From the NCBI RefSeq assembly GCF_035989885.1, contig NZ_CP108518.1:1302001-1366000 (forward strand): a stretch of DNA of 64,000 nucleotides, in the 5' to 3' direction. The notes below the pieces were generated by a model. That model had not been told where the DNA came from. It ran no database searches and saw only the letters and a program-made list of their open reading frames with translations. The DNA is from Streptomyces sp. NBC_01232 (GTDB lineage: Bacteria > Actinomycetota > Actinomycetes > Streptomycetales > Streptomycetaceae). Below, in pieces: positions 1 through 10,046 of the stretch (positions within the stretch are counted from its first letter, which is position 1; each line of letters opens with the position of its first letter). The translations under genes were made by a program, and so were the position numbers.

Positions 1-719
1 TCCCCGGGGGTGGGGGCAACCGCGGCCGCCATGGCCTGCAGTCCGGGGCTGTCGATGGGCGTGGGCGGCAGTCCCTGGCGTTCGTAGGTGTTGAAGGGGC
101 TGTCGATCCGGGTGTCGCTCAGCGTGGTGTCCAGGGTGCTGCGGTTCAGCGCGTAGTTGATGGTGGAGTCCATCTGGAGCGGCATCGACTTCGCGAGCCG
201 GTTGTGCACGACCCGTGCGACCTTGCCCATGTCGGCGCGGCTCTCGGCCTCCGCCTCGATGATGCTGGCCAGGGTGGCGGTCTGGTACGGGGTCATCCCG
301 TGGGCCCTGCCGCCGTCGGCGACGGCTCTGGTGGCGAGCTTCTCGTTCGCCGTCCGCACCATGTGCGCGAGGAGCGTGGCCGGAGTGGAGCTCGAGGTCA
401 CCGGGTACGTCGCCGGGAAGAGGTAGCCCTCGGGATTGCCCTTGGCCTCCGCGGGCAGGGCCAGCCCGGCGGTGGGCACCGCCGCCTTGGTGGACCCCGG
501 CGGGAGCTTCAGCTCGCGGTCGACCGCGGCGTACACCTGCGGGGCACGCCAGCCCTCGGGGATCAGCAGGGTGCGTGGCGTCTGCGGCGCTTCGCCACCG
601 CGCAGTATGGGAATCAGGAGGGCCGCACCGATCGCGATCAGCGTGCCGAGGAAGAGCGCCAGCCGGCCCCGGCGGGTCAGCCGGGAACGGCGCTGCGGCG
701 GCCAGTACTCATGACGCAT
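1..719 (-). CDS. Endolytic transglycosylase MltG-like (YceG family), C-terminus cut by window edge
   Basis: This protein would cleave nascent peptidoglycan glycan strands at the outer face of the membrane. About 239 residues are visible. A short Arg-rich N-terminus (MRHEYWPPQRRSRLTRRGR) is followed by one membrane helix at about residues 20-40. The YceG fold follows: the SIIEAEA segment carries the expected catalytic Glu, then QMDSTINYAL, then NTYERQGLPPTPIDSPG, which matches the family's conserved Y-x-T-Y...GLPP..I..PG block. The start is the ATG at 719, the first in frame. The very short cytoplasmic tail contrasts with the long tail of the main MltG of many streptomycetes, so I infer a paralogue. 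The last residues lie beyond position 1. Confidence 0.85.
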   Translation of the reverse strand, partial: MRHEYWPPQRRSRLTRRGRLALFLGTLIAIGAALLIPILRGGEAPQTPRTLLIPEGWRAPQVYAAVDRELKLPPGSTKAAVPTAGLALPAEAKGNPEGYLFPATYPVTSSSTPATLLAHMVRTANEKLATRAVADGGRAHGMTPYQTATLASIIEAEAESRADMGKVARVVHNRLAKSMPLQMDSTINYALNRSTLDTTLSDTRIDSPFNTYERQGLPPTPIDSPGLQAMAAAVAPTPG

Positions 720-782
720 GCGGGAACGCTAACCCGCGATCCATCACATTTCCGGCATCCGACCCGTGCGCCGGTCATACGG

Positions 783-2645
783 TCACACATTCACCGGAGC
801 CAGCTGGACGCCCTCGGGCGGCTCGGGCGTCAGCGCGGCGTCGCGGTCCCGACGGACCAGGGCGGCGTACCGGCCGTCCGCCCTCAGCAGCTCCTCGTGG
901 GTGCCGCGCTCGGCGATGCGCCCGGCGTCCAGGACCACGATCTGGTCGGCGTCGCGGACGGTGGAGAGACGGTGCGCGATGGTGATGGTGGTGCGGCCCG
1001 CGGTGAGGTTGTCGATGGCCTGCTGCACGGCGTGCTCGGTGCGGGTGTCCAGGGCGCTGGTGGCCTCGTCGAGGATCAGCACGGGCGGGTCCCGCAGGAT
1101 GGTGCGCGCGATGGCCAGGCGCTGCTTCTCGCCCCCGGAGAAACGGTAGCCGCGCTCGCCGACCAGGGTGTCGTACCCGTCGGGCAGGGAGGTGATGTGC
1201 TCGTGGATCTGGGCCGCACGGGCCGCGTCGGCGATCTCCTCGTCGGTGGCCTCCGGCTTGGCGAAGCGCAGGTTGTCGGCGACCGAGGCGTGGAAGAGGT
1301 AGGTCTCCTGGGAGACCACGCCGATCGAGCGGGCCAGCGAGTCGAAGTCCAGATGGCGCACGTCCACCCCGTCGAGGGCGACCCGGCCGCCGGTGACGTC
1401 GTAGAGCCGGGGCACCAGGTAGCTGAGCGTGCTCTTGCCGGAGCCGGTCGGGCCGACCACGGCGAGGGAGCCGCCGGCGGGGACGGTGATGTCGATGCCC
1501 GAGAGGGTCGGGCCGTTCTTGGCCTCGTACGTGAAGTGCACGTCCTCCAGGGTGACCTCGCCCTTGGCCCGGTCCAGCCGCACCGCGTCCGCGCGCTCGG
1601 TGATGTCCACCGGCAGGTCGAGGTACTCGAAGATACGGGCGAACAGCGCGAGCGAGGTCTGTATCTGCACGCCGGTCGACAGCAGGCTCACGGCGGGCCG
1701 GAACAGGCCCTGCTGGAGGGTGACGAAGGCGACGAGGGTGCCGACGGAGAGCGAGGGGGCGCCCGTCTGGAGGGCTATGCCGGCCGCCCAGTAGATCAGC
1801 GCGGGCATCGCGGCCATCACGATGCCGATGGTGGACATCCGCCAGCGCCCGGCCATGCTGGAGCGCACCTCGAGGTCGACGAGCTTCTCCGACTCCGCGG
1901 AGAAGGCAGCGGTGAGGGACTCGGAGCGGCCCATGGTCCGGCCGAGCAGGATGCCGCTCACCGACAGCGACTCGGTGACCGTCGCGGCCATGGCGGCCAT
2001 CTGTTTCTGCCGCTTCGTCGTGATCCTCTTGCGCTCGTGTCCGACCCGCCGGCTGATCCACACGAAGACGGGCAGCAGGAGCAGCGAGACGAGGGTGAGC
2101 CGCCAGTCGAGCGCGAGCATGGCGACCACCGTGGCGATGACGGCCGTCAGGTTCGAGACGAGCGAGGTCGCGGTGGAGGTGACGGTGGCCTGCATGCCGC
2201 CGATGTCGTTCGCGATGCGGGACTGCACCTCCCCGGTGCGCGTCCGCGTGAAGAAGGCCAGCGGCATCCGCTGGAGCTGCGCGTAGACGGCGGTGCGCAG
2301 GTCGTGCATGACGCGCTGGCCGACGGTGGTGGAGATGAAGGTCTGGAGCACACCGAAGACGCTGGTGACGACGGCGGTCAGGATCATGCCGAGCGCGAGC
2401 AGGCTGAGCAGCCCCGTGCGGCCCTCCGGGATCGCGACGTCGAGTATCTCGCGGAGCATGAACGGCGAGGCGACGCCGACCAGCGAGGAGGCGCCGACCA
2501 GCAGGCCGACGACGGCGAGCCGGCCGCGGTAGGGCCGGAACAGCCCCACGATGCGACGCAGCTCCCTCGGCTGCTCCGCGGGGGCGGGACGGGTGGGGTC
2601 GATGGGCTCTTTCGATGGGATCCACTTCGGTTCGTCGTGTGGCAT
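783..2645 (-). CDS. ABC exporter, fused membrane and ATPase domains
   Basis: A half-transporter of the type I exporter family (MsbA/LmrA-like) of 620 residues. Six membrane helices occupy roughly residues 40-320. The nucleotide-binding domain follows: Walker A GPTGSGKST, Q-loop VVSQETYLF, signature YRFSGGEKQRLAIA, Walker B LILDEATSALD and H-loop IAHRLSTV, all intact, so a homodimer could hydrolyse ATP. The frame stays open to 2756, but the ATG at 2645 has a G-rich ribosome site (GAGAGGG) just upstream, and a longer form would run through the operator. It diverges from a MarR regulator, so a drug or toxic-metabolite efflux role under that repressor is likely. The substrate cannot be read from sequence. 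Confidence 0.9.
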   Translation of the reverse strand: MPHDEPKWIPSKEPIDPTRPAPAEQPRELRRIVGLFRPYRGRLAVVGLLVGASSLVGVASPFMLREILDVAIPEGRTGLLSLLALGMILTAVVTSVFGVLQTFISTTVGQRVMHDLRTAVYAQLQRMPLAFFTRTRTGEVQSRIANDIGGMQATVTSTATSLVSNLTAVIATVVAMLALDWRLTLVSLLLLPVFVWISRRVGHERKRITTKRQKQMAAMAATVTESLSVSGILLGRTMGRSESLTAAFSAESEKLVDLEVRSSMAGRWRMSTIGIVMAAMPALIYWAAGIALQTGAPSLSVGTLVAFVTLQQGLFRPAVSLLSTGVQIQTSLALFARIFEYLDLPVDITERADAVRLDRAKGEVTLEDVHFTYEAKNGPTLSGIDITVPAGGSLAVVGPTGSGKSTLSYLVPRLYDVTGGRVALDGVDVRHLDFDSLARSIGVVSQETYLFHASVADNLRFAKPEATDEEIADAARAAQIHEHITSLPDGYDTLVGERGYRFSGGEKQRLAIARTILRDPPVLILDEATSALDTRTEHAVQQAIDNLTAGRTTITIAHRLSTVRDADQIVVLDAGRIAERGTHEELLRADGRYAALVRRDRDAALTPEPPEGVQLAPVNV

Positions 2646-2715
2646 GGGCACCCTCTCGGGGGTCAGGAGTCGAGGTCGTGGCGCGGTCCCCTCCGGCGCA
2701 GTCGGGACACCATTG

Positions 2716-2742
2716 GAGCATAGGTCATTGTTACCTATGCTC
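2716..2742. promoter_or_regulatory. Inverted repeat, probable MarR operator
   Basis: GAGCATAGGT at 2716-2725 and ACCTATGCTC at 2733-2742 form a perfect 10-bp inverted repeat with a 7-nt spacer. It sits between the divergent ABC exporter (start 2645) and MarR gene (start 2774), about 30 nt from the regulator's start codon. The dyad length fits a dimeric winged-helix repressor. Inferred role: autoregulation and repression of the exporter. Confidence 0.75.
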
Positions 2743-2773
2743 ACAATGAACGGCATCCTGATATCGTTCCCGC

Positions 2774-3226
2774 ATGAGCTCCGCCTCCGACAGCGATCGT
2801 CTCCTCGCCGAACAGCTCCTGCGCCTGACGCGCAGGCTCCACCGGATCCAGAAGCGCCACATGGTGCCGCTCGGGATCACTCCCGCCCAGGGTCGTTTGC
2901 TGCGCCTCGTCTCGCACTACGAGGACGACCGGGCACCCCGGATGGCGGATCTCGCCGCGCGTCTGGAAGTCGTCCCCCGCGCGGTCACCACCCTCGTGGA
3001 CGGCCTGGAGGCGGCCGGGTGCGTAAGGCGCGCACCCGATCCCGCGAACCGCCGCGTCATCCGCATCGAGCTCACCGACACCGGCCGCGCCACGCTGCGC
3101 CGTCTGCGCAACGCGCGAACCGACGCCGCGGAGGAGATCCTGGCTCCGTTGACCGCCGGCCAGCGCGAAGTGCTCGGCGGTCTGCTGAACGCCCTGTCGG
3201 ACGCCCCGGCGGAGCACACCTGCTGA
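2774..3226 (+). CDS. MarR-family transcriptional regulator
   Basis: A 150-residue protein of typical MarR length. An N-terminal dimerisation helix (LLRLTRRLHRIQKRH) precedes a winged helix-turn-helix at about residues 50-100: MADLAARLEVVPRAVTTLVD is the recognition region and DPANRRVIRIELTDTG is the wing with the usual D-x-R-x7-LT pattern. A C-terminal helix closes the dimer interface. It is divergent from the ABC exporter and faces a perfect inverted repeat, so it most likely represses both genes and is released by a small ligand exported by the transporter. ATG 2774 is the only sensible start. Confidence 0.9.
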   Translation: MSSASDSDRLLAEQLLRLTRRLHRIQKRHMVPLGITPAQGRLLRLVSHYEDDRAPRMADLAARLEVVPRAVTTLVDGLEAAGCVRRAPDPANRRVIRIELTDTGRATLRRLRNARTDAAEEILAPLTAGQREVLGGLLNALSDAPAEHTC

Positions 3227-3266
3227 GTAGGCCACCCGTGGGCCCGGACGACGCGAGGGGTCGCAG

Positions 3267-6203
3267 ATGCCGCTGCTGGAACCGAAGCCGGGGGCGCTGC
3301 GCCCCCGCAGCATCAGCGGCCCCGCCCCCGACCGGGTCCCCGCGCACCGGGCCGGCGGCACGCCGGAACCGCTGCGCACCGAGCTGACCGAGCTGCTCGG
3401 CCCCGGGAAGGTGCTCTGGAAGGTCTCCGACCTGGTCCGCTACGCCTCCGACGCCTCCCCCTACCGCTTCGTGCCCCAGGTCGTGGTGATCGCCGAGAAC
3501 ATCGACGACGTCTCCACCGTGCTCTCGTACGCCCACGGCCGACAGCGCGAGGTCGTCTTCCGCGCCGCCGGGACCTCGCTCAACGGCCAGGCCCAGGGCG
3601 AGGACATCCTGGTCGACGTACGCCGCCACTGGGCCGGGATCGAGGTGCTCCAGGAGGGCCGGCTGGCCCGGATCCGGCCCGGCACCACCGTGGCCCGGGC
3701 CAACGCGGCCCTCGCCCGCCACGGCCGGATCCTCGGCCCCGACCCCGCGAGCGCCCTCGCCTGCACCCTCGGCGGGGTCGTCGCCAACAACGCGTCCGGG
3801 ATGACGGCGGGCACCACGCGCAACTCCTACCGCACGCTCTCCTCCCTCACCTTCGTCCTGCCCGGCGGCACCGTCGTGGACACCGCCGACCCACTGGCCG
3901 ACGAGGAGCTGGCGCGTGCCGAACCGGCCCTGTGCCACGGTCTGATGGAAATCAAGCGGGAGATCGAGGCCGACCCGGCGCTGGCCGCGCGGATCCGCGC
4001 CAAGTACGAGATCAAGAACACCACCGGATACCGCCTCGACGCCTACCTGGACGGCGCCACTCCCGTCGAGATCCTGCGGGGGCTCATGGTCGGCTCGGAG
4101 GGCACCCTCGGCTTCATCTCCGAGGTCGTCTTCGACACCCTCCCCCTGGACCGCGAAGTCTGCTCCGCCCTGCTGTTCTTCCCGTCGCTGCCCGCGGCGG
4201 CCGCGGCCGTCCCCCTCTTCAACGAGGCGGGCGCCGTCGCCGTCGAGCTGATGGACGGGAACACCCTGCGCGCCTCGGTCAGTGTCGCGGGGGTGCCCGC
4301 CGACTGGGCGGACCTGCCCGGGCCGACCACGGCCCTGCTCGTGGAGTTCCGGGCGCCGGACACGGCCGGCCGGGACGCCTGTGCGCGCCGGGCCGCCCGC
4401 GTCCTCGACGGGCTCGGCCTGGTCGCCCCGGTGGCCTCGGTCACCAACGCCTTCACCAGCGACCCGAAGACCGTGGGCGGCTACTGGCGGGCCCGGAAGG
4501 CCTTCGTCACGGCCGTCGGCGGAGCCCGCGCCCGGGGCACCACCCTGATCACCGAGGACTTCGCGGTGCCCCCGTCCCGGCTGGCCGAAGCCTGCGAGGC
4601 GCTCCTCGCGCTCCAGGCGGAGCACGGCTTCGACGCGGCAATCGCCGGTCACGCGGCCCACGGCAACCTGCACTTCATGCTGGCCTTCGACGCCGCCGAC
4701 CCCACCGACGTCGAGCGGTACGCGGCCTTCATGGAGGCCTTCTGCCGGCTCACCGTGGAACGGTTCGACGGCTCCCTGAAGGCCGAGCACTCCACGGGCC
4801 GCAACATGGCCCCCTTCCTCGAACTGGAATGGGGACCGCAGGCGGCGGGCCTGATGTGGCGCACCAAGCGGCTCGTCGACCCGGACGGGGTGCTCGCCCC
4901 GCGCATCCTCCTCGACCGGGACCCGCGGGCCCATCTGCGCGGCCTGAAGACCATTCCGCAGGTGGAGGCGGTGGCCGACCCCTGCATCGAGTGCGGCTTC
5001 TGCGAACCGGTCTGCCCCAGCCAGGACCTGACGACCACTCCGCGCCAGCGGATCGTGCTGCGCCGCGAAATGATGCGCCAGCAGCCCGGCTCACCGGTGC
5101 TCGACGGCCTGCTCGCCGCCTACGGCTACGACGCGGTGGACACCTGCGCGGGCGACTCCACCTGCAAGCTCGCCTGCCCGGTCGGCATCGACACCGGGGC
5201 ACTGATGAAGGACTTCCGCCACCGCCGCCACGGCCCGCGCGAGGAGGCCGCCGCCGCGCTGGCCGCCCGGCGGTTCTCGGCCGCCGAGTCCGCCGCCCGG
5301 CTGACCGTGGCCGCCGCCGGCCTGATCCCCTCCCGCGTCGGGGACCGGGTGCTGGAGGCGGTCACCGGGGCCGCGCGCAAGGCCGTACGTCCGGACCTCG
5401 TTCCGCGGTGGCTCGCGGAGCTCCCCGGCGCCGCCGCGCAGCGGCTGCCCGCGACCCGACGGGTGGGCGCCACGGCCGTGTACTACCCGGCCTGCGTCAA
5501 CCGGATCTTCGGCAACCCCGGGGGCCGCACCGGCCCCTCCCTGCCGGAGGCCGTGGTGGCCGTTTCGGAGCGGGCCGGGCGGCCCGTCTGGATCCCCCGG
5601 GACGTCGGCGGTACCTGCTGCGCGACGATCTGGCACTCCAAGGGCTACGAGGCCGGCACCCGGGTGATGGCGAACCGGATCGTCGAGGCGGCCTGGGGAT
5701 GGACGGCCGGCGGGCGGCTTCCGCTGGTCGTCGACGCCTCCTCCTGCACACTGGGGCTCGCCCGCGAGGTGGTCCCGTACCTCACGCCGGAGAACCGGGC
5801 CCTCCACGCGGAGCTGCGCGTCCTCGACTCGGTCGTGTGGGCCGCCGAGGAGCTGCTGCCGCACCTGGACGTCCGGCGCACGGTGGGCTCGGCCATGCTC
5901 CACCCCACCTGCTCGATGCGCCACTTGGGCGACGAGGACGGGCTGCGGGCGGTCGCGCAGGCGTGCGCCGACGAGGTGGTGGTCCCGGTCGACGCGGGCT
6001 GCTGCGCCTTCGCGGGCGACCGGGGCATGCTGCACCCGGAACTGACGGCGTCGGCCACGGCGCGCGAGGCGGCGGAGGTGACCGCGCGGGCCTTCGACGC
6101 CCATCTGTCGGCGAACCGGATGTGCGAGGTGGGCATGGACCGGGCGACGGGGCGGAGTTACTATTCGGCGCTGCTCGAACTGGAGCACGCCACCCGTCCG
6201 TGA
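3267..6203 (+). CDS. FAD-linked oxidase with two 4Fe-4S motifs and CCG-type Cys-rich domain (D-2-hydroxyacid dehydrogenase type)
   Basis: A 978-residue cytosolic or membrane-associated flavoprotein in the YdiJ / D-2-hydroxyglutarate dehydrogenase-like family, expected to oxidise a D-2-hydroxyacid such as D-lactate and pass electrons to a quinone or carrier. The order is: FAD-binding PCMH domain (about 60-290, with GTSLNGQA and GGVVANNASGM), FAD-oxidase C-terminal domain (about 300-560, ending near AGHAAHGNLHF and the EHSTGRN segment), ferredoxin-like motifs CIECGFCEPVCP and CAGDSTCKLACP, then a Cys-rich redox domain (YYPACVNRIFG, CCATIWHSKG, HPTCSMRHLG, CCAFAGDRG). All cofactor motifs look intact. 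It follows the MarR gene by 40 bp but is probably separate. The exact substrate is not determinable here. Confidence 0.85.
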   Translation: MPLLEPKPGALRPRSISGPAPDRVPAHRAGGTPEPLRTELTELLGPGKVLWKVSDLVRYASDASPYRFVPQVVVIAENIDDVSTVLSYAHGRQREVVFRAAGTSLNGQAQGEDILVDVRRHWAGIEVLQEGRLARIRPGTTVARANAALARHGRILGPDPASALACTLGGVVANNASGMTAGTTRNSYRTLSSLTFVLPGGTVVDTADPLADEELARAEPALCHGLMEIKREIEADPALAARIRAKYEIKNTTGYRLDAYLDGATPVEILRGLMVGSEGTLGFISEVVFDTLPLDREVCSALLFFPSLPAAAAAVPLFNEAGAVAVELMDGNTLRASVSVAGVPADWADLPGPTTALLVEFRAPDTAGRDACARRAARVLDGLGLVAPVASVTNAFTSDPKTVGGYWRARKAFVTAVGGARARGTTLITEDFAVPPSRLAEACEALLALQAEHGFDAAIAGHAAHGNLHFMLAFDAADPTDVERYAAFMEAFCRLTVERFDGSLKAEHSTGRNMAPFLELEWGPQAAGLMWRTKRLVDPDGVLAPRILLDRDPRAHLRGLKTIPQVEAVADPCIECGFCEPVCPSQDLTTTPRQRIVLRREMMRQQPGSPVLDGLLAAYGYDAVDTCAGDSTCKLACPVGIDTGALMKDFRHRRHGPREEAAAALAARRFSAAESAARLTVAAAGLIPSRVGDRVLEAVTGAARKAVRPDLVPRWLAELPGAAAQRLPATRRVGATAVYYPACVNRIFGNPGGRTGPSLPEAVVAVSERAGRPVWIPRDVGGTCCATIWHSKGYEAGTRVMANRIVEAAWGWTAGGRLPLVVDASSCTLGLAREVVPYLTPENRALHAELRVLDSVVWAAEELLPHLDVRRTVGSAMLHPTCSMRHLGDEDGLRAVAQACADEVVVPVDAGCCAFAGDRGMLHPELTASATAREAAEVTARAFDAHLSANRMCEVGMDRATGRSYYSALLELEHATRP

Positions 6204-6205
6204 GC

Positions 6206-6226
6206 GCCGGGGCGTGCGACCCCGGT
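6206..6226 (+). terminator. Short GC hairpin after the oxidoreductase
   Basis: CCGGGG (6207-6212) and CCCCGG (6220-6225) form a perfect 6-bp stem with a 7-nt loop, extendable by a G-U pair, starting just after the stop codon at 6203. There is no T-run, which is common for actinomycete terminators. Modest evidence. Confidence 0.4.
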
Positions 6227-6363
6227 GACCAGGCACCACGTCAGCGGTCGACGCCGCAAACCTGCTGGCTCCGAGACTCCGTCCGCGGAAAATCGATTGC
6301 CCGCCGCCGGTCCGGAAGGCGAACCTTGCACGGTTTGAACCACTCGACCAGTCATGGGGCGTC

Positions 6364-8253
6364 ATGCAGATCAGCGATCTTCCGTATCCGGATCCAGGGG
6401 TACCCGACGCTCGTTCCGGCCCCCGGTTCCTGCTGTGGCTGGGGCGCGGTCAGCTCGGCGGACAGCTGAAGAGCCTGTGCTGGGGGATGCTGCACTTCTC
6501 CGGCGTCGCCGGACTTCCGTACGCCGTCGGGCTCGGCGTCGGCGCGGTCGCCGACCACGAGCCGAACCGGCTGCTGCTCGCGGGCGCCCTGCTCCTCGTC
6601 ATCGGCGTCGCCATCTCGGTCGGCGACGCCATGCTGCACCGCACCGCCGTCACCAACTGGATCACCGCCGCGGCGCGCGTGCAGCAGCTCCTCGCGCGCA
6701 AGACGGCCGAACTGGGCTCCGCCCTCACCCGTCGGGTCGCCGCGGGCGAAGTGGTCGCGGTCTCCACGGGCGACGTCGAGAAGATCGGATGGTTCGTCGA
6801 GGCGGTCTCACGCTTCCTCGCGGCCGTCTTCTCCGTCGTCCTCGTCTGCGTCGGCCTGCTGTTCTTCGCTCCCGAGCTCGGTGTGGTCGTGGCCGTCGGC
6901 GTGCCGCTGATCGCCCTGGCCTCACTGCCGCTGCTGCCGCGCGCCACCCAACGCGCCGACGTCCAGCGGGAGAAGGCGGGCAAGGCGACCGAGCTGGCCT
7001 CCGACACCGTCGCGGGTCTGCGCGTGCTGCGCGGCATCGGCGGCGAGGAGCTGTTCCTCGGCCGCTACCGCGAGGCCTCGCAGGAGGTCCGCAAGGCCGC
7101 CGTGCGCAGTGCCCGGATGTGGGCGCTGATCGCCGCGATCCAGGTGGTGCTCCCGGGCGCGCTGATGATCACGGTGGTCTGGTACGGGGCGACGCTCGTC
7201 TCGAACGGGCGCATCGAGGTGGGTGAGCTCGTCGCCGCGTTCAGCGCGGTGGCCACGCTGCTCTATCCCCTGCGGCACTTCGAGGAGATCGCCATGGCGT
7301 ACTCCTTCTCGCGTCCCTCCGCCAAGCGGGCCGCCCGGGTGCTGTCGCTGACCCGGACGGACGCCGCCGAGCGTCCCGCGCGCACCGATCCGGTGAAGGC
7401 GCCGGCCGCGGGCGGGGACCTGTACGACCCGCAGACCGGGCTGCTGGCCCCCGCGGGCCGGTTCACCGCCGTCGTGTGCGGGGACCCGGACCTGGCGGGA
7501 CGGCTCGCCGAACGCCTGGGCGGCCACCCCATGGACGGGAACCAGGAGCCCGCCGACGAGGACGGGGACGGGGAGAGGGAGGACGCAGCGGACGCTGCGG
7601 TCGACGCGACGCCGTCCGTTCTCCTCGGCGGGGTCGCGCTGGACGAGCTCGAACTGGACACCGCGCGCACCCTGGTCCTCGTACAGGACAAGGATCCGGT
7701 GCTGCTGTCCGGGACGCTGCGGGAGCTGTTCGACGTACCGTCCTCCGGAGCGACCCCGGCCGGCGCCGCCCTGGACGCGGCCCAGTGCGCGGACGTTCTG
7801 GACGCGCTGCTGCAGTCGGCACCGGACGGCGCCCTGGACCCGATGGACGCGCGGATCACCGAGCGTGGCCGCTCCCTGTCGGGAGGCCAGCGCCAGCGTC
7901 TCGCACTGGCGCGGTCCCTGGTCACCGACCCGGAGGTGCTGGTGCTCGACGAGCCGAGCTCGGCGGTCGACTCGCACACCGAGGCGCGGATCGCGGACGG
8001 GATCGCGGCCCTGCGCGCCGGGCGGACCACGGTGGTACTGGCGTCCTCGCCGCTGCTGCTGGACCGCGCGGACCGGGTGGTGCTCATCGACGGGGGCACG
8101 GCGGTCGCGGCCGGTACCCACCGCGAGCTCCTGCAGGGCGAGCCGCGCTACCGGGCGGTCGTCACCCGCGAGACCGAGGAGGAGCAGCGGCTCGGCGGGC
8201 TGGAACTGACAGAGCTGGAAGAAGCACTCACAGAGATCGAGGAATCCGCATGA
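6364..8253 (+). CDS. ABC exporter subunit with degenerate Walker A (heterodimer partner 1)
   Basis: A 629-residue half-exporter. Six predicted membrane helices span about residues 35-320. In the nucleotide-binding domain the Walker A position reads [18 protein letters not shown], with no GxxGxGKS/T, followed by a very acidic insert around residues 395-415. The signature [14 protein letters not shown] and Walker [12 protein letters not shown] are intact, but the H-loop His is replaced (VVLASSP). It overlaps the next gene by 4 bp (ATGA), and that partner has the opposite defects. So I infer an obligate heterodimer with one working ATP site. The substrate is unknown. Start ATG 6364; it aligns with the family N-terminus. 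Confidence 0.85.
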   Translation: MQISDLPYPDPGVPDARSGPRFLLWLGRGQLGGQLKSLCWGMLHFSGVAGLPYAVGLGVGAVADHEPNRLLLAGALLLVIGVAISVGDAMLHRTAVTNWITAAARVQQLLARKTAELGSALTRRVAAGEVVAVSTGDVEKIGWFVEAVSRFLAAVFSVVLVCVGLLFFAPELGVVVAVGVPLIALASLPLLPRATQRADVQREKAGKATELASDTVAGLRVLRGIGGEELFLGRYREASQEVRKAAVRSARMWALIAAIQVVLPGALMITVVWYGATLVSNGRIEVGELVAAFSAVATLLYPLRHFEEIAMAYSFSRPSAKRAARVLSLTRTDAAERPARTDPVKAPAAGGDLYDPQTGLLAPAGRFTAVVCGDPDLAGRLAERLGGHPMDGNQEPADEDGDGEREDAADAAVDATPSVLLGGVALDELELDTARTLVLVQDKDPVLLSGTLRELFDVPSSGATPAGAALDAAQCADVLDALLQSAPDGALDPMDARITERGRSLSGGQRQRLALARSLVTDPEVLVLDEPSSAVDSHTEARIADGIAALRAGRTTVVLASSPLLLDRADRVVLIDGGTAVAAGTHRELLQGEPRYRAVVTRETEEEQRLGGLELTELEEALTEIEESA

Positions 8254-10031
8254 TCGGCGTGGCGCCGCCGGAGTACGACCCGGCGGCCCCCGAATCGGCC
8301 GCGACCCTGCCCGTGGGCACGTCGGCGACCGTACGGGGCTATGTGCGCGGCCTGTTCCGGCGCCACCGGCGGGCCTTCGTGGTGCTGGTGAGCGTCAACG
8401 CGGCCGCGGTGATCGCCTCCATGGTCGGCCCGTACCTGCTGGGCCGGGTCGTGGACGATCTCTCGGCGGGGGCGCGCGAGCTGCATCTGGGGCGGGTGGC
8501 GCTGCTGTTCGCGCTGGCGCTGGCGGTCCAGACGTTCTTCGTCCGGCTGGTCCGGCTGCGCGGGGCGATGCTGGGCGAGGAGATGCTGGCCGATCTGCGC
8601 GAGGACTTCCTGGTGCGGTCGGTGGGTCTGCCGCCGGGCGTGCTGGAGCGGGCCGGTACCGGTGACCTGCTGTCGCGGATCACCACCGACATCGACCGGC
8701 TGGCGAACGCGATGCGCGAGGCCGTGCCGCAGCTGGCCATCGGCGTGGTGTGGGCGGGGCTGCTGTTCGGGGCGCTCGCGGTGACCGCGCCGCCGCTGGC
8801 GCTGGCCGCGCTGGTGGCGCTGCCGGTGCTGGTGATCGGCTGCCGCTGGTACTTCCGGCGGGCGCCGTCCGCGTACCGATCGGAGGCGGCCGGCTACGCG
8901 GCGGTCTCCGCCGTGCTCACCGAGACGGTGGACGCGGGCCGCACGGTCGAGGCGCACCGCCTCGGGCCGGAGCGGATCGCGCTGTCGGAGCGCCGGATCT
9001 CGCAGTGGGTCGCGTGGGAGCGGTACACCCTCTTCCTGCGGACGGTCCTCTTCCCCGTCATCAACGTGACCTTCGTGACGATCCTCGGCTCGGTGTTGCT
9101 GATCGGCGGCTACTGCGTACTGCAGGGCTGGATGTCGGTCGGGCAGCTGACCACGGGCGCGCTGCTGGCGCAGATGCTGGTCGATCCGATCGGTCTGATC
9201 CTGCGCTGGTACGACGAGCTGCAGGTCGCCCAGGTCTCGCTCGGCCGGCTGGTGGGCGTGCGGGAGATCGAACCGGACGCGGGGGACGCGAAGGTGGCGC
9301 CGGAGGGCCGGGACGTGCGGGCGCAGGAGGTCCACTTCGGCTACCGGGAGGGCGTCGACGTCCTGCACCAGGTGTCGATGTCCGTGCCGCCGGGCACCCG
9401 GATGGCACTGGTCGGGCCTTCGGGTGCGGGCAAGTCCACCCTGGGACGGCTGCTCGCGGGCATCTACGCGCCCCGGACCGGCGAGGTCACCCTCGGCGGG
9501 GCGCGGCTGTCACGGATGCCGGCGGAGCGGGTGCGCGAGCACGTGGCCCTGGTCAACCAGGAGCACCACGTGTTCGTGGGCACGCTGCGGGACAACCTCC
9601 GCCTCGCGCGGACGGGCGCCGGGGACGCCGAGCTGTGGGCGGCCCTGGGCGCGGTGGACGCCGACGGCTGGGCGCGGGCCATGGAGGCCGGTCTGGACAC
9701 CGAGGTCGGTTCGGGCGGCACGGCGCTGACCCCGGCGCAGGCTCAGCAGATCGCTCTGGCCCGGCTGGTGCTGGCGGATCCGCACACGCTGGTGCTCGAC
9801 GAGGCCACCTCGCTGCTGGACCCGCGTGCGGCACGGCACTTGGAGCGCTCGCTGGCCCGGGTGCTGGACGGCCGTACGGTCATCGCCATCGCGCACCGGC
9901 TGCACACCGCGCACGACGCCGATGTGATCGCGGTGGTCGAGGGCGGCCGGATCAGCGAACTGGGCTCGCACGACGAGCTGGTCGCGGCCGACGGTGCGTA
10001 CGCGGCGCTGTGGCGGTCCTGGCACGGCTGA
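8250..10031 (+). CDS. ABC exporter subunit with degenerate signature motif (heterodimer partner 2)
   Basis: A 593-residue half-exporter translated in coupling with the previous gene (ATG 8250 overlaps its TGA; GAGG ribosome site 7 nt upstream). The membrane domain covers about residues 40-320. The ATPase domain has intact Walker [11 protein letters not shown]-loop VNQEHHVF, Walker [12 protein letters not shown] and H-loop IAHRLH, but the signature reads [14 protein letters not shown] where LSGGQ is expected. Paired with the upstream subunit, one composite site (this Walker A/B/H-loop with the partner's LSGGQ) would be canonical and the other dead, as in asymmetric exporters such as TM287/288 or TAP. 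The gene ends at a very strong terminator. Confidence 0.87.
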   Translation: MIGVAPPEYDPAAPESAATLPVGTSATVRGYVRGLFRRHRRAFVVLVSVNAAAVIASMVGPYLLGRVVDDLSAGARELHLGRVALLFALALAVQTFFVRLVRLRGAMLGEEMLADLREDFLVRSVGLPPGVLERAGTGDLLSRITTDIDRLANAMREAVPQLAIGVVWAGLLFGALAVTAPPLALAALVALPVLVIGCRWYFRRAPSAYRSEAAGYAAVSAVLTETVDAGRTVEAHRLGPERIALSERRISQWVAWERYTLFLRTVLFPVINVTFVTILGSVLLIGGYCVLQGWMSVGQLTTGALLAQMLVDPIGLILRWYDELQVAQVSLGRLVGVREIEPDAGDAKVAPEGRDVRAQEVHFGYREGVDVLHQVSMSVPPGTRMALVGPSGAGKSTLGRLLAGIYAPRTGEVTLGGARLSRMPAERVREHVALVNQEHHVFVGTLRDNLRLARTGAGDAELWAALGAVDADGWARAMEAGLDTEVGSGGTALTPAQAQQIALARLVLADPHTLVLDEATSLLDPRAARHLERSLARVLDGRTVIAIAHRLHTAHDADVIAVVEGGRISELGSHDELVAADGAYAALWRSWHG

Positions 10032-10046
10032 GCCGGACCGGGCGGG

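Noticed and set aside
204..2723. 839-codon open frame on the plus strand opposite the ABC exporter
   Set aside because: Antisense shadow of a GC-rich gene; low-complexity Gly/Arg/Asp composition, no domain, covers intact ABC motifs on the other strand.
6204..6363. Iron box upstream of the asymmetric ABC exporter pair
   Set aside because: Looked for a TTAGG/CCTAA dyad; only a weak AACC-TTGCAC-GGTT motif is present, not an iron box.
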